In this document: positions 48,454-60,110 of the stretch, piece after piece
How positions within the stretch are numbered: the stretch's first letter is position 1
Layout of the letters: each line of letters opens with the position of its first letter
Assembly (NCBI RefSeq): GCF_965363235.1
Contig: NC_134839.1
Span: 59,177,560-59,241,559 of the forward strand
Reading direction: 5' to 3'
Origin: Mytilus galloprovincialis
Lineage: Eukaryota > Mollusca > Bivalvia > Mytilida > Mytilidae
DNA length: 64,000 nucleotides
Made by a program: the position numbers and the translations under genes
Notes under the pieces: model-generated
Database searches by the model: none
What the model was told of the DNA's origin: nothing
What the model saw: only the letters and a program-made list of their open reading frames with translations

Positions 48454-51070
48454 AGCCCGTAACAGAGTAGTGATCGAATTCGCGTTTCTTTACCGTCAGA
48501 ATAAGTTACGTTATCGACAAACTTATTTCAGAAGTGACATAATTCTATTTTCTTCATCGACAAAATATTTCATGTCCAACGTGTAAGTTTTCATTGTTTA
48601 AGTCGAAGTTTTTTTAACACAGTAAAACATTTTTTATAACCAACCTCTGTCATTGCGGGCATTTTCATTTTAACGGTAAAGGATCAAATACGGGATCTCC
48701 GAAATTTCTATCATTTGTTACGAGGAAATCATTATTCAATCGAACATATGTTTTTGTTCATGACACATATTATGAAATACAAAGGAGGCCCAAGACCACA
48801 ATTAATGACCCCGCTTTTCGTTATAGTTCCCTTTAATTACAGTGTATTTTTTCTTTATTTTTTTTCTTTCCATTTCTCATATATTTTTTAGTTTTTCTGG
48901 GTTGGAAATGAAAGAAGAGAGCTGAAATAAACTTTTGGATGTTTTATTTTAACTGATTTTAATATGGAAAGAGTGATTAGGCAAGGTGCAAAAAGGTGAT
49001 ATTTACAGTTTTCGGAACATCTCTTGACTTGTCCATAGGGGTATGGATGTGTATTGGCTAAATTTGTAAAATACAGCAGAGCAATCTTTCTGAATGTTGG
49101 ATACATTTTTGGACTACAACTGTACTTTACACACACACACACAAATTGACAAAAAGATTAGGTGCATTTTTTTAATTCAACAAAACGTTATAAAGAACTA
49201 ATAGAGAATTTAATTGTGGTCTGTGGCCAGGAGTTGAAGTGATCAAATACTTTCGAACTGACGAAAACAAAAATACATAATCTAGAATGTGTGTTCTGTC
49301 ATAGACAATGGCTTCGTCGTGCGAATCGACGAGATCATGTTACATGTAACTGATCTTAGCTGTAGAAACAGTTGGTGCGACCTCGATAAAATCTTTATCA
49401 ATTTAATATAAGCGATAAATATTCATGACTACAATGGTAATGAATTTATTGGAGTCACATCCACTGTTTCTACTGTAAACATGAACTCGTCGGTTAGTGC
49501 AATGAAGACACTTTTAAAGATTGAGATTGTTGGTTTATTCTTTACACCTTCGAGGTATTAAAATTATTTCAGTGTTTAAAGTTAAATTTATTTTCAAATC
49601 TCTTCTGTTTAAAATTGTCGAAACTTCCGTTTAAGATTTCTGTGGTAAACTATCTATTCTATAGTTAATACCATTTTATAAAAAATACCCTTTTGTACAA
49701 GAATACTTTCTTTATAGAAGTATAGATCTACTGGTTATAGATTTTGTTTTATAACTTTCATTATTGTGACGACGCGCTATAAAATTCAGATTAATTTATA
49801 AATGAAGTTGTGTATTAATTTTTGGTCATAAACACAAATCTTTTAAACAGTTCGACGAGTGCGTCAATGTTACAGTAGTCTGTTTACTGTAAGTTACTAA
49901 GCTTGGCCAGATTCATCTGTCATTTATGGAAACTAATTCACCACTTTCTGAGACATTCATTTTTTATTTCACCATCAGACATGGAGCTACATTTGTAACT
50001 AAAGGAAAACTCTCAAATTAAAGAAATTTGATATGATATACTGAAACTTTCTTATAATCAATTAAACGACTGCTTTTCTTAGATATGTGATTTTTCATGG
50101 TCAAACTTTTTCATTTTTAACGGATATTTTGAGATTTTTTATTGTAAAAAAAAATGGTGTTTTTTAAAGAATTTAAAACTTTCTTATAATCAATTAAACG
50201 ACTGCTTTTCTTAGATATGTGATTTTTCATGGTCAAACTTTTTCATTTTTAACGGATATTTTGAGATTTTTTATTGTAAAAAAATGGTGTTTTTTAAAGA
50301 ATTTAAAACTTCATGAACATGTACAGGAAGCTGAATTATTGCACATCTATGTACTACTTAAAATTGTACGTCGATCTGTTGCGTCCTTAAAATGTTCTGA
50401 CCGTCCTAAGATTTAAAGATTTAATGTACGGAAATGTTCTCTGTGTGTGCCATTGAAAGAAATAGTTTTGCTCGGTATTTTGTCATATTAAAACAAATTC
50501 TCAACAAAATTTTCCCGTTTAAACTTTACTAGAAAAAAAATTGGCATGTGAAACGGACGACGACATATTCTAACAGAAGTACAAATACCAGTCCTCCCTT
50601 TTGTGTATACATATGAGAAAACATTTCAAAGTTATCGATTGAATTCAAATCCATCACACATACGGTACACATTGTAGTCCGAAAAAATAAAGGACTTCAT
50701 TCCTATCAAACACCTTTTTAATTGTTTACTAGTATATTTCTTTAAGTTTTGGGTAAAATTGTAAAGGAAATAATATTATCAAGACGTCCTTCCATAAATC
50801 TTTTTTTTTTCTGTTCTGACTTTGAAGAAATGACTACTTTTCGCCCAATCGAAATGGTGCATGGACATATTTTGTTTCATATTATTAGAATTATTTTCAA
50901 TATTATCGGTATTAAACTTGGTTATAGACGCATGAAAGTTTGTCAGCATTGTCAATCTTTTTAACGTTAAAGTACCAATAGTTCGGTCACTACTCAATTA
51001 AGTTTGTCGATAACGTAGCTAATTTTGACGGTAAAGAAACATCAATTCGATCACTTCTCTGTTACGGGCT
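48454..51070. mobile_element. 2.6-kb element with about 88-bp terminal inverted repeats
   Basis: Left end AGCCCGTAACAGAGTAGTGA and right end, complement AGCCCGTAACAGAGAAGTGA, stay alignable inward for about 88 bp (CGAATT, GTTTCTTTACCGTCA, TACGTTATCGACAAACTTA) with around 15% mismatch by eye. Inside are a nested inverted-end repeat (48786-49232, GACCACAATTAA termini), a second inverted pair (49311-49375 with 49460-49510) and a 132-bp tandem duplication (50044-50305). No transposase frame and no clear target duplication are visible, so it would be non-autonomous. It seems absent from the matching place in duplication unit 2. Confidence 0.72.
50044..50305. repeat. 132-bp tandem duplication
   Basis: The segment beginning AAACTTTCTTATAATCAATT at 50044 is repeated at 50176. 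The copies differ mainly by two bases in the A run, so the duplication is recent. Confidence 0.92.
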
Positions 51071-51361
51071 TTATGTAGAACATATACAACACGATTAATG
51101 ATAGGTCAATGTTTAACGAATGTAAAAGAATTCATCACATAAGTATAAACAAATTTTACATGAAAAACAAATAAATGTACACCTTTTATAGCATTGTTTA
51201 AATTTCTCTCTTAATCTTTTGAAGGTAAGTTATTTAATATTATCAAGATTTGCTGCTATAACTGTTTTACTTAGTATTTGTAATTAGCATATTTGTTAAA
51301 GCTATTTATATTGCTTTAATATTTTCTATTTGTATTTTGATCAGGTTCGTCAAGATAAAAG

Positions 51362-52346
51362 ATGATTTTTTCATTAATCTTGTTAATATCTTGCGTTACA
51401 AAATCTAGAACACTGCTTCTTCTCGGCAGCAGAAATGGTAATACTACCGAACATGAAAGAAATGGTGAATATACCACAAAACTACGTCTGAACAATAGTT
51501 ACATGAACAGTATAACACCGACTACGAGTTCGTCCTTATATGATGGGAACAAACTTTTGACGACGAGTATGCTTTCAAATACGATACATTCTACAGAAAA
51601 TATACCAGCAAATATTTACCAAACCATGACAGCTCGATGGATTGACAACAAAACTAGGTCATACATGAATGTGATTCCACAGTCTACATGGAAATATCAG
51701 ACAGAAACAATCAGTCAAAATACAATGACAGAGACACTGTTAACAAGCATAATATCTGAAATCAACGACACAGTTAGTAGTGAAAGGACAAATACACACC
51801 AAGCAGTACGTATAAAACCTAGAAGATCTTCTGTAATACAGCACTCGGTGGTCGTCACAACAGAAAACACTCCCGGTGTTGGTAAATTAGGACAACAGAT
51901 TATAAACTGTGATTTATTAAGAAACCTAGGGTATGTACATGTGTAATTGAGTTGTTTTAAGTAAGCATGATACTGGTGTTTTACATGTGTATAATCCATT
52001 TCAGATATCTCGAAATGTTTGTCATGAATTTTCATTAAAATATTCTTTTAATTTCGATCAACATAAATATATTTTTCAATAGTAATTTAATAATCATCGT
52101 AGAAATCCATTTTAACAATATATTAATGCCTTGATTTTAATTCAATGTGACTGTATTTTTTGAAAAAAATAAGGAAAACAATAAAAATAAAAATGTTGTA
52201 GTCGATAGCTATACAGCACAGCAGTACACGTTAAAAAGGTTTAAAAAAAAAAAAAACAACTGAGGCTTTACTTAAATGATCTATTATTGTTCTTTTTATA
52301 TTTCAGTTTCAACCATCCTGTATGTAATCCCGGACAATGGACATAA
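51362..52346 (+). CDS. Predicted secreted Ser/Thr-rich precursor with two-Cys tail (two exons)
   Basis: Exon 51362-51930 joins exon 52307-52346 across a GTATGT..TTTCAG intron (phase 2), giving 202 aa. I do not recognise the family. Residues 1-15 (MIFSLILLISCVTKS) look like a signal peptide. Residues 16-150 are Ser/Thr/Asn-rich with several N-glycosylation sequons and no cysteine. A basic site KPRR lies at 152-155. The tail holds the only two mature cysteines (C183 and C196) in CDLLRNLGFNHPVC, then NPGQWT and stop. This layout would suit a secreted mucin-like protein or a precursor cut at KPRR to release a 47-aa peptide with one disulfide; both are inferences. An acceptor (TTTTGATCAG, to 51344) just before the ATG suggests a 5' untranslated exon upstream. 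AATAAA at 52651 is a likely poly(A) signal. The terminal exon is duplicated at 59654-59693 with the same length and frame, which supports the splice model. Confidence 0.65.
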
Positions 52347-52820
52347 AGTATGAATGATCAAAGCTATTACCAGTAATACACAGTCTACGGAACTTAACAT
52401 ATTTACACAGAAAACTTATGCATTATCATTAAAAAAAAAATCCGCTTTTACATTAAAACAATATACATACTATTGTTCATGCATCTTTTAAATTAAACAC
52501 ACGTTCAGTGCAATTCTTTTCTTTCAAAGACAATCTTGATTTGTTATGAAAGTTGTTTATGTATTTAAAATCTTTTGTATTTTGTAGAATCTACATAACT
52601 TACCCTCCGATAGAATATAGGTTAGGAATCTCCATCTCGTTCGGTGTTTCAATAAATACTCAAAAGCCAAAATCTTTCAAAACTACAGCTTTAAGCATTT
52701 TGTGCCTTAAAATTTTTTTTTTATTTTTTAAAAAAATATTATAATTATACAAATCCATGTTGTTATTATCTAGAATAGAATATATCGTTAATTCTAGTTG
52801 AGGTTGAAAAAAGAATCGAC
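52270..52820 (+). repeat. Segmental duplication, unit 1, terminal exon and 3' flank
   Basis: Aligns with 59620-60110 through the acceptor, the 40-nt exon, ATGATCAAAGCTATTACCAG versus ATGATCAAAACTATTATCAG, CTAGTTGAGGTTGAAAAA versus CTAGTGGAGATTGAAAAA, and blocks between. AATAAATACTC of unit 1 corresponds to GGCAAATACTC in unit 2, so the poly(A) signal is not conserved. Confidence 0.78.
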
Positions 52821-52975
52821 CTCTATTCAGACACCTTGGTCCAACACCCCATTTGTCCAACAAATACATAGTTCGACATATGTCGGAGAGTCGGTAGACT
52901 TTTCTCTCTGCTGAGTAAAAAGAAACGGTATAGACAACACTTCCATCTGGCATGTGAATAATATCATACATGATC
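52660..52975 (-). CDS. Possible minus-strand exon or exon fragment, unrecognised
   Basis: An open frame of 103 codons starts at ATG 52971, just after a possible acceptor (ATATTTATAG, exon from 52975). The first 50 residues (MPDGSVVYTVSFYSAERKVY, then RLSDICRTMYLLDKWGVGP) read like a real protein, while the last 40 are low-complexity and probably intronic. A weak donor (AAG/GTGTCT) near 52836 would end the exon. It overlaps the 3' flank of the gene on the other strand and part of the duplicated block. No family recognised; may be a chance frame. Confidence 0.25.
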
Positions 52976-54842
52976 CTATAAATATTAGAGAATCCACAAC
53001 CTTACAATCATTTGCCTCTACAAATACAAATTTTGCAGTACCTAGCTATGCCATACAAAACTTCTCATCTAAAATGGAATTTAAATGATTGATTGATGTT
53101 TCGCAAGGTACCTTGGACAATATTTCATTCATTTTTCGGACAAAAATCAAAATAATAAACGCAATAGGTAAGTCCTGTAATAAGGAAAACCCCAAAAATT
53201 TGAACCGCGACTGGAAAATTATGTTATATTTGAGATGGACAGAAATTAAGTTATCCAATAGCATACTTCAAAGAAGAGTTGTTGGAAGAGTTCATAAAGT
53301 CAACAGATCATGACACTACACATCTAAATCTGATCGGAGGTTTCTACGTATTTTTATATCCGACAAAGCCAAATATCCATAGTATCGTTGCACAATCGAT
53401 AACCAATAGTTGATTCTTTTATGTTTATTTCGTTAAGGTTTTTGTTATTTAATTAGCTACTCAATTCAAAACGTATAGCATTTGTACATAGTTTTACCTT
53501 TCATTCGCAACTTGACGTTTAATAAACACAAAGCTATCAATCATGTTAGAGCGGCTGGGAGTGTAATTTGATGGGAGTGTTGGAATTCTTTTTATTGCAT
53601 ACTAGTATTCATTTAAAATGTTAGACTCTTAAAAAAAAATAACAAAAAATAAACTCTTTAAAAGAAATAATGCGTTATCGGTGTTGTATTTCTAATAAAT
53701 CCCGTAATCGATATTTGATACATATTTTAGGCGATTGAAGAGAATAAGCAAACACAATGTGTGAACATGATTCTGTTCAGCATACAAGGATAGTGACACA
53801 CGAATGAAATTTAAAGTTTGCATATATACAGTAATGTAGTGTACAGTAAAGTTTCAACTCTCTCAGGCAAAGTTGATTTTAGGTGAATTTTGGCTATTTA
53901 TTTTAGGTATTTTGTTATATAGCTCTTTAACTATTTCGGTACATCATCAGATTTCAAATGTTTGGCTTTGAGCATTCCCGATGAAGGTAAATCCAGAAAA
54001 ACGCTTCGGATGCATGCAATTATTAAACATATTGTTTTCATTTTTTTACAAACACAAAATTTTTATGCATATTCCATGAGCTGCTAAAAGCGGGCTTATC
54101 ATTTGCACCACTAGTCGTTCCGTATTTACTCCTGTTTTTAAATGGCGGTTGATTGACAAAGAAGTAGCAAATACCAAAATCGAGTGTATGAATGGGCCGG
54201 AAATCGAATTCACGCCATCTTGTTTTATGATTACGACTCATATGCTTGCTTATGCAAATAATCTGGACTTATGTTCTTGACCGAAAATATAAATAGTAAT
54301 GACAAGGAAGACAGAGAAATCTTAAAAGAAACATAAGAAATAGTCGTCTTATAGTCAGTGCTATATGATGCACATAGCCTTTTACTTTTACATTATGTAA
54401 ACTCATAATTAATGTTTTTGGCAAGTAAGCCTGTCATGGACATTATTCATTCGCATAATGCATGTCAAAATCACGTTTATATGACTTTATCTTAGGTTAT
54501 AAATTCCAAAATATTTACCAACCTTTGCATAATATAATTTGATTAGCTTCTTAGATCCTTCTACTCCAAAGGATAACTGAAAGATGATAAAGAAGAATGG
54601 TAATCTTTTCGTCTTCTTCCAGACGACAGTACAATCCTTGCCAAAGTGAGGTTTCCCTTTTGCTGTGCTGGATTTGTAAATTCACAGTCACTTACAGTCG
54701 CAATGGAGACATAAATTCGATGCCTAGTGTTAAAAGAGTGACACACTATTTTCACTAGAATACAAGAACCACTACATCAACTCTTTGATGAGTCCGTAGG
54801 TGACCTGCTTTGTGGCAATCTTTCTTTCTCTATTCAAATAAA
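52976..54842. other. No gene recognised; decayed repeat at 53940-54010
   Basis: TTTGGCTTTGAGCATTCCCG with AAATCCAGAAAAACGCTTCG is a known mussel repeat block, also seen at 55600-55660. The minus frame at 54038-54241 (67 codons) is unusually protein-like but unassigned. Confidence 0.45.
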
Positions 54843-54990
54843 CTCATCATAGATACCAGGATAAAAAAATTATATTTACGCCAGACGCGCGTTTCGTCTA
54901 CAAAAGACTCGTCAGTGACGATCGAATAAAAAAATGTTTAAAAGGCCAAATAAAGTACAAAGTTGAAGAGTATTGAGGACCAAACATTCA
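54843..54990 (+). repeat. ACGCGCGTTT repeat family copy
   Basis: ACTCATCATAGATACCAGGA, ACGCCAGACGCGCGTTTCGT, GACTCGTCAGTGACGATCGA and AAGTACAAAGTTGAAGAG appear in family order. The best copy in the window together with 56174. Confidence 0.85.
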
Positions 54991-55009
54991 AAAGATCATC
55001 ATTTCATAC

Positions 55010-55240
55010 GGCAATTTTATTTAGAAGTTGCAAAAAGTAAAATAACAAAAATATCGAACTTCGAGGAAATGTCTAAACGAAAAATCCATAAACAAATTGA
55101 AAAACCTGTCTCTTTGACACATTCCCGATTCCATTCTCAATTTTATTTAGAAGTGGTAAAAAGGTAAATTACAAAAATACCGAACTCCGAGGAAATTTCT
55201 AAACGGAAAGTCCATAAGCAAATAGTAAAATTCATCAAAA
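55010..55240 (+). repeat. Two tandem copies of the GAACTCCGAGGAAAT repeat
   Basis: ATTTTATTTAGAAGTTGCAA.. and ATTTTATTTAGAAGTGGTAA.. start two units about 120 bp apart, each with CGAACT(T/C)CGAGGAAAT. Between them is TCTCTTTGACACATTCCCGA, the end block of the 29098 repeat. The 64-codon frame here is repeat-derived. Confidence 0.7.
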
Positions 55241-56173
55241 GCAGCTATAAATTAAATACATCTCCGTGTGCTGGATTCGAGAACCAGATTATTGCCGTAA
55301 AAAGTGGAAAGTATCCGTAGCCATCTTATATTCACAGATATTACATACAATCGTTCAAATGATGATGACGTCCGTAAAACTATCAAGGAAAACATTTATT
55401 TAACGTAACGTTCTAAACTATTGGTTCGATAGCTGCTTATTAAATTCCATATCATACGTGTATGAATTCATTAACTTTTAAGAAATGTAGCTAAAGCTCC
55501 CCCAGACAAAGTTATTGTGCGATGTATTTGACAATGATTTAAGATTCATTTTCTTGTCATAAGGCTCATTAACATGTTCGGTTCTTATCCACCCATGACT
55601 ATCAAAACATTCGGATTTCAGCGTTCCTAATCAAGGAGAATCCAGAATTCAGCGCTTTATCTTGTGCTATTTTAATTTTTTTGTAAGAAAAAACCTTTAG
55701 TTAAATGATCTCATTCTTAAGATCATGAGAATTGCTTTATATTGTTTATAGAAAAACTGTTAAACAAACTTTACATATGAACAGATCATCAATCCAAAAA
55801 CGACAACGCAGCAAATCGTATTTCTTTTAAGGATTAAACAATTCTAACTTGATCCTTTGACCTACGATAATGTTAATTAGGGAAAAGCAGCTCGAAACTC
55901 TTCATAGAAAAAACAAAGGAAAAGCAGTATAAGTTATTGAAACTAAATCAGTGCATTCACAACAACAAAAAAAGGAACGTAACAGAACTTTTTTTGTCTG
56001 AAAAATCATTCGATTCCACGTATCATTTTTTCGTGACAATTACCGATTTTTAAAACTGATGGTAAGGTTTAAATTGAACAATCCACAATACATGGTCGCA
56101 ATACACGTTATTTGTTAAATACTTTATCATAGGATGGTTATTGTTTGTAAAAATCTAATTATCAACCTAGTAG

Positions 56174-56580
56174 ATCAACTCATCATAGATACCAGGACTA
56201 AATTCCGTATACACGCCAGACGCGCGTTTCGTCTACAAAAGACTCATCAGTGACGCTCGAATCCGAAAAAGTTAAAAAGACCAAATAAAGTACGAAGTTC
56301 GGCATTTTTTTGTTTACATGAAGTAACATCGAGATGCTCATATTATAAATTAACTGTTTATTAAACTTTAAATTTTACTTGGAGATTTCTACCCAACGAA
56401 TAGATTATCTTAGCTATATTTGGCAATTTTGAAATTGATGGTTATCAACGTTGTTCTATTTTGTACTTGTTTTTAGCCTGTTTAACACTTAGACTCGAGC
56501 GTCACTGATGAGTCTTGTAAAGACGAAACGCGAGTCTGGTGTAAAAGAAAATTAATCCTGATATTTTATATGAGTTTATT
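56174..56580. repeat. Head-to-head inverted pair of ACGCGCGTTT repeats
   Basis: A + copy (56174-56310, AACTCATCATAGATACCAGG to AAGTACGAAGTTCGG) is followed by a - copy (56318-56580, ending ATATGAGTTTATTC). Together they form a large imperfect palindrome. The pair may be one element with long inverted ends, or a second insertion into the first. Confidence 0.8.
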
Positions 56581-57487
56581 CTTAATTTGTTAAACAAAAT
56601 CATTCTTAACCTCTCCTTTCACTTTATTTATTTCATAAATCCTCTTGAAATATTATCAAATTTGTATTATCATCTTATTATCAGTGACCAGTTTCAATGT
56701 CATAAAATTGATTGAAAAAGTGATAGGAGGTCTGAGTGTATAAGTTTTATATATTCTGGTTATATAATACGAATTATGCGAGTTTTGCTTTGTATTACTA
56801 ATGTGCTTCCGTATTGAAGTACCTGGAAGTTACATAACTACTTACATATACTTATGTAAAATGTTTTGATTGATAGTTTATTCTTGATAATCCAGTGGCA
56901 ATTATCGCATGCATATTGATGTTATGAAACCGCATTAACAATAAATACATTAGATGCGATCTAGAAGGTAGGCGGACAGGAATTAAGGATGGTTTTTATG
57001 GATAGGAAGATAGGCTTGCAACAAGTCACTGAAAGACACACAAGTAGTTGTTGCAATGGTTTTTCAATGTGCAGGGAACGTGCCACTCTCTCAATACGGG
57101 GCATCGGATTTAAATTCCAAATTCGAATCGGACATGGCTGCGTAGTTATAACCCACTGAGACAAAGAGAAACTCCAATTTGCACGGGTTTTATAGTCGAA
57201 ACGGTAGAATTACAGGTTACAATATATATATTTCTTCATTTTATTGAACCCTTGATTTTAGAAAGTTTGTACGATCCATTAATAATTAAATAACTATTTT
57301 TTACTGGTTATATCTTTAAATCTTATGTAGACCTGCCCACCCTAGAGTACATTGTATACTTTGAAAAAAGCAGTGAAGCTTCACAGTTGCATCATTATAC
57401 TGACGTCTGGTCGTAGGAGTCTGTGCTTTTGTCAACCACTACCAATTCCAATACAATGGACGACGTCGCAGTACTCTATGATTACAA

Positions 57488-57706
57488 GTCTCATTGGGGG
57501 GATTCCGATCCCGGATCCCGCTTACTATTTTGTCAGATTCCCGTATCCCGCTTACACTATGTACGTAAGCAATTCTCATTTTTTCGGTCATTTCCCGAGT
57601 CCCTCTAGACCTCATTTCCCGTTTTGACGACACAATAATTTGATTTTCACGTGTCACGCTTACAAAAAATCGGCAATCCCGCTTCACGCTTAGACCCCAA
57701 TGAGAC
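57488..57706. mobile_element. Small TIR repeat (GTCTCATTGGGG termini)
   Basis: The 219-bp segment starts GTCTCATTGGGGGGATTCCG and ends CTTAGACCCCAATGAGAC, inverted termini of about 12 bp. The interior has repeated TCCCG and CGCTTAC words (ATCCCGCTTAC, TATCCCGCTTAC). I recognise it as a bivalve dispersed repeat. No target duplication is clear. Confidence 0.7.
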
Positions 57707-57800
57707 CCACCTATTAACTTGGGCTTGCAATGGTAACTTTCTAGTTTGACAATTATAGCATACTACTCTTGTGCATACCGTCTAGTCTAGGATTCAAACC

Positions 57801-59619
57801 ATACCACTGTAGTTTCAAGAGTAGCAACTTTTTATTTTTATACTTGAAAGAAAATTGCACATTCTGGTTGATGGTTACAAGTTCAGAGTCAACAAGTAGC
57901 AGTGTAGATTCTCATGCCTTAGTATACACATACACGGCTGTAGATATAATAAGTGATATGGTGTGATACTGGCCCCTACGAATCCATAGAAAATAAGTTA
58001 AACCCATGGGAGGTAAGGTCAGGAGCCGTAACCCTTATGGATTTTACTTACCCTCTATAAACAACGGTAAAACGAATTTATCGCAATCGGAAATTTTAAG
58101 GTCAAATTGTATAATAATAAACAAGAGAATACGGGAATGACGTCACCATTAATGCGAATCAAGTCTTGGGATTTGTTTTTTGTTTTGTTTGTGTAAAAAA
58201 AAAAGAAATTCTTGTTGTTTTTCTATTTCTCTTTTTAAATATGGGGTTTAATCTCAACCATGCAACAAAGGTTTACACCAGTAACATTTAAGGGAAAATA
58301 TCAGTTACAAGGCAATTGCAATAAACAGAAAAATGGAATTTAAAAATTGTGAAAGCGCAAACAATGACTAAAATTTATTTGGAAACATCAGTATACCTTA
58401 ACAAACCTAGGTTAAGAGAGGTAAACAAAGAAATACTTTTTAACTGAATTTGGCCTTCTACAGAAAAAAAATAAAAAAATGATTTTCATTGTGTTCATGA
58501 TTTTTTTTCAGAACCTTCCTCCGTTTAAATATTTTTTTTCTTATGAAAAAGACTGCAAAAAAAATTTCTTATCATGTGGAACAGAAATTGAAAAATTTCC
58601 ATAAAATTTTCATAAAATTCATTTGAATTCTTTAATAGATTTTATTATTTAGTTTTTTGGTATTTTTTATCTTTCCAGCATTTTGAATTTTGTCTTGGTT
58701 ATTCCATATTTTTAAGACAAAGAATATTTGTTGAAATGGTCATTTTATGACCGTCAGATATGGTTTCATAAGCAGTCTTTTAAAGTAGCCCTGATGTATG
58801 ACACAGACTTGTATACGGATAGTATTTTCCGTTTGTATCATTCTTTTTCAATGGAATGTCAATTATCATAGTTGGAAACAGGAGATGTTTATAAGAGTTG
58901 CAGTTTTAAGTATGGTCTAAATGTCATATCATGCTGGAGATTCGGGATGCTTTTAAATATTTCTGGATCAAACACTATAACAGGAACATACAAAATGATA
59001 AGGTATAAATAGAAATCTTATCTTAATCTTAAGACTGGACAGATGTTTATAATCTGCTGTTTCACTGTCTCGTCTGTTATAAATAGTTTCAACATTCTCA
59101 AATTCAGCAGTGCAAATTTTTGTTTTCAAGCAGGTGACAGCATAATTTTTTTTCCCAGCTACAGTGCAAAATCTTAAAACATTTCGGTCAGCTAGTCCAT
59201 CAAAATATATTTTTCAAAATAATCCCAGGACGGACCCCCCCCCCCCCCCCCGAGATATGAAAATGGTATGGGTGTTGGCTTATTAGGATTTACTGACATC
59301 TGTTTTATTTGTTATTAAAACCAGTTTAGTTGTAACTTGTAAAAACTTTCAAATTTTTTATGTGTATTTTGTAAGGTTGATCATGATAACTCAAATGATT
59401 TCAATAGTACTATTATGTAACTTAAATGTGTAATAACAAAAATCGTTCGAATACATTTTTAAAAAGAGAAGTAGTGCATTGATTTCAAACAAATGTGACT
59501 TTGTTCTTCCGAAAAGGTAATATGGTCAAAATGGTAATACCGAATGTGTATGATTTTCTCTCTTTATAGCTAACTACATCCAAACAATTTTAAAAACGTC
59601 TTGCAAAACGGGACTTGAA
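57801..59619. other. No gene recognised; possible decayed exon-1 end near 59264
   Basis: GGTGTTGGCTTATTAGGATT at 59264 resembles the end of exon 1 in unit 1 (GGTGTTGGTAAATTAGGACA) and sits a similar distance (about 330 nt versus 376) before the terminal exon copy. Similarity is weak and the frame is not kept open. A run of about 17 C lies just upstream at 59236-59253. Confidence 0.3.
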
Positions 59620-60110
59620 TTCAATGATCTATATTGTTCCATTTTTATTTCAGTTTCAACCATCCTGCATGTAGTCCTGGTCAATGGACATAAGAATGAT
59701 CAAAACTATTATCAGGAATATACACTATACTGAACTTGACATATTAGTAATACTATTTCAATTGTATAACACTTTAGAGACTATATTAAAGGATTTTGAA
59801 ACAATCATCCATGCATCCATAAATCAAGCAAGTGTTCAGTGTAATACTTTCATTTCCAAAATTGATGCTGTTTGAAAAGTTGTTAATGTTATGATTTTGT
59901 AACCTGTGGATAACACATAACTAAACCTTCAATGAAATATTCATAAAAATGTCCTTCTGATTCTTTGGCAAATACTCGAAAGGTAAAACTCTTTAACAAT
60001 TTCAATGAATAATAATGTTCATATATACAATACAAATTTGTAATTATCTGTAGAAGAAGATATAAATCTAGTGGAGATTGAAAAAGACCTTTTCGAAAAT
60101 AAACCTAGTG
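59620..60110 (+). repeat. Segmental duplication, unit 2, terminal exon and 3' flank
   Basis: Counterpart of 52270-52820; see that entry. The exon itself is better conserved (4 differences in 40 nt) than its flanks. Confidence 0.78.
59654..59693 (+). CDS. Duplicate terminal exon of the secreted-precursor gene
   Basis: After acceptor TTTTTATTTCAG, a 40-nt exon in the same phase encodes (G)FNHPACSPGQWT and stop. It differs from the unit 1 exon by V-to-A and N-to-S changes and two silent changes, and keeps the cysteine, the HP and the GQWT end. No matching first exon is convincingly present upstream in unit 2. It may be an alternative last exon of the same gene, the end of a paralogue whose first exon has diverged, or a relic. 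Confidence 0.5.

Larger units (their letters stand above)
55830..57800. repeat. Segmental duplication, unit 2, upstream part
   Basis: Counterpart of 46880-48430, interrupted by the inverted repeat pair at 56174-56580 and the small element at 57488-57706, neither of which has a counterpart in unit 1. No gene recognised; the 67-codon minus frame at 56961-57164 falls in the aligned block. Confidence 0.5.

Noticed and set aside
57352-57687. Overlapping frames on both strands at 57.35-57.69 kb
   Set aside because: They lie mainly in the GTCTCATTGGGG-terminus repeat; the words TCCCG and CGCTTAC drive the pattern.
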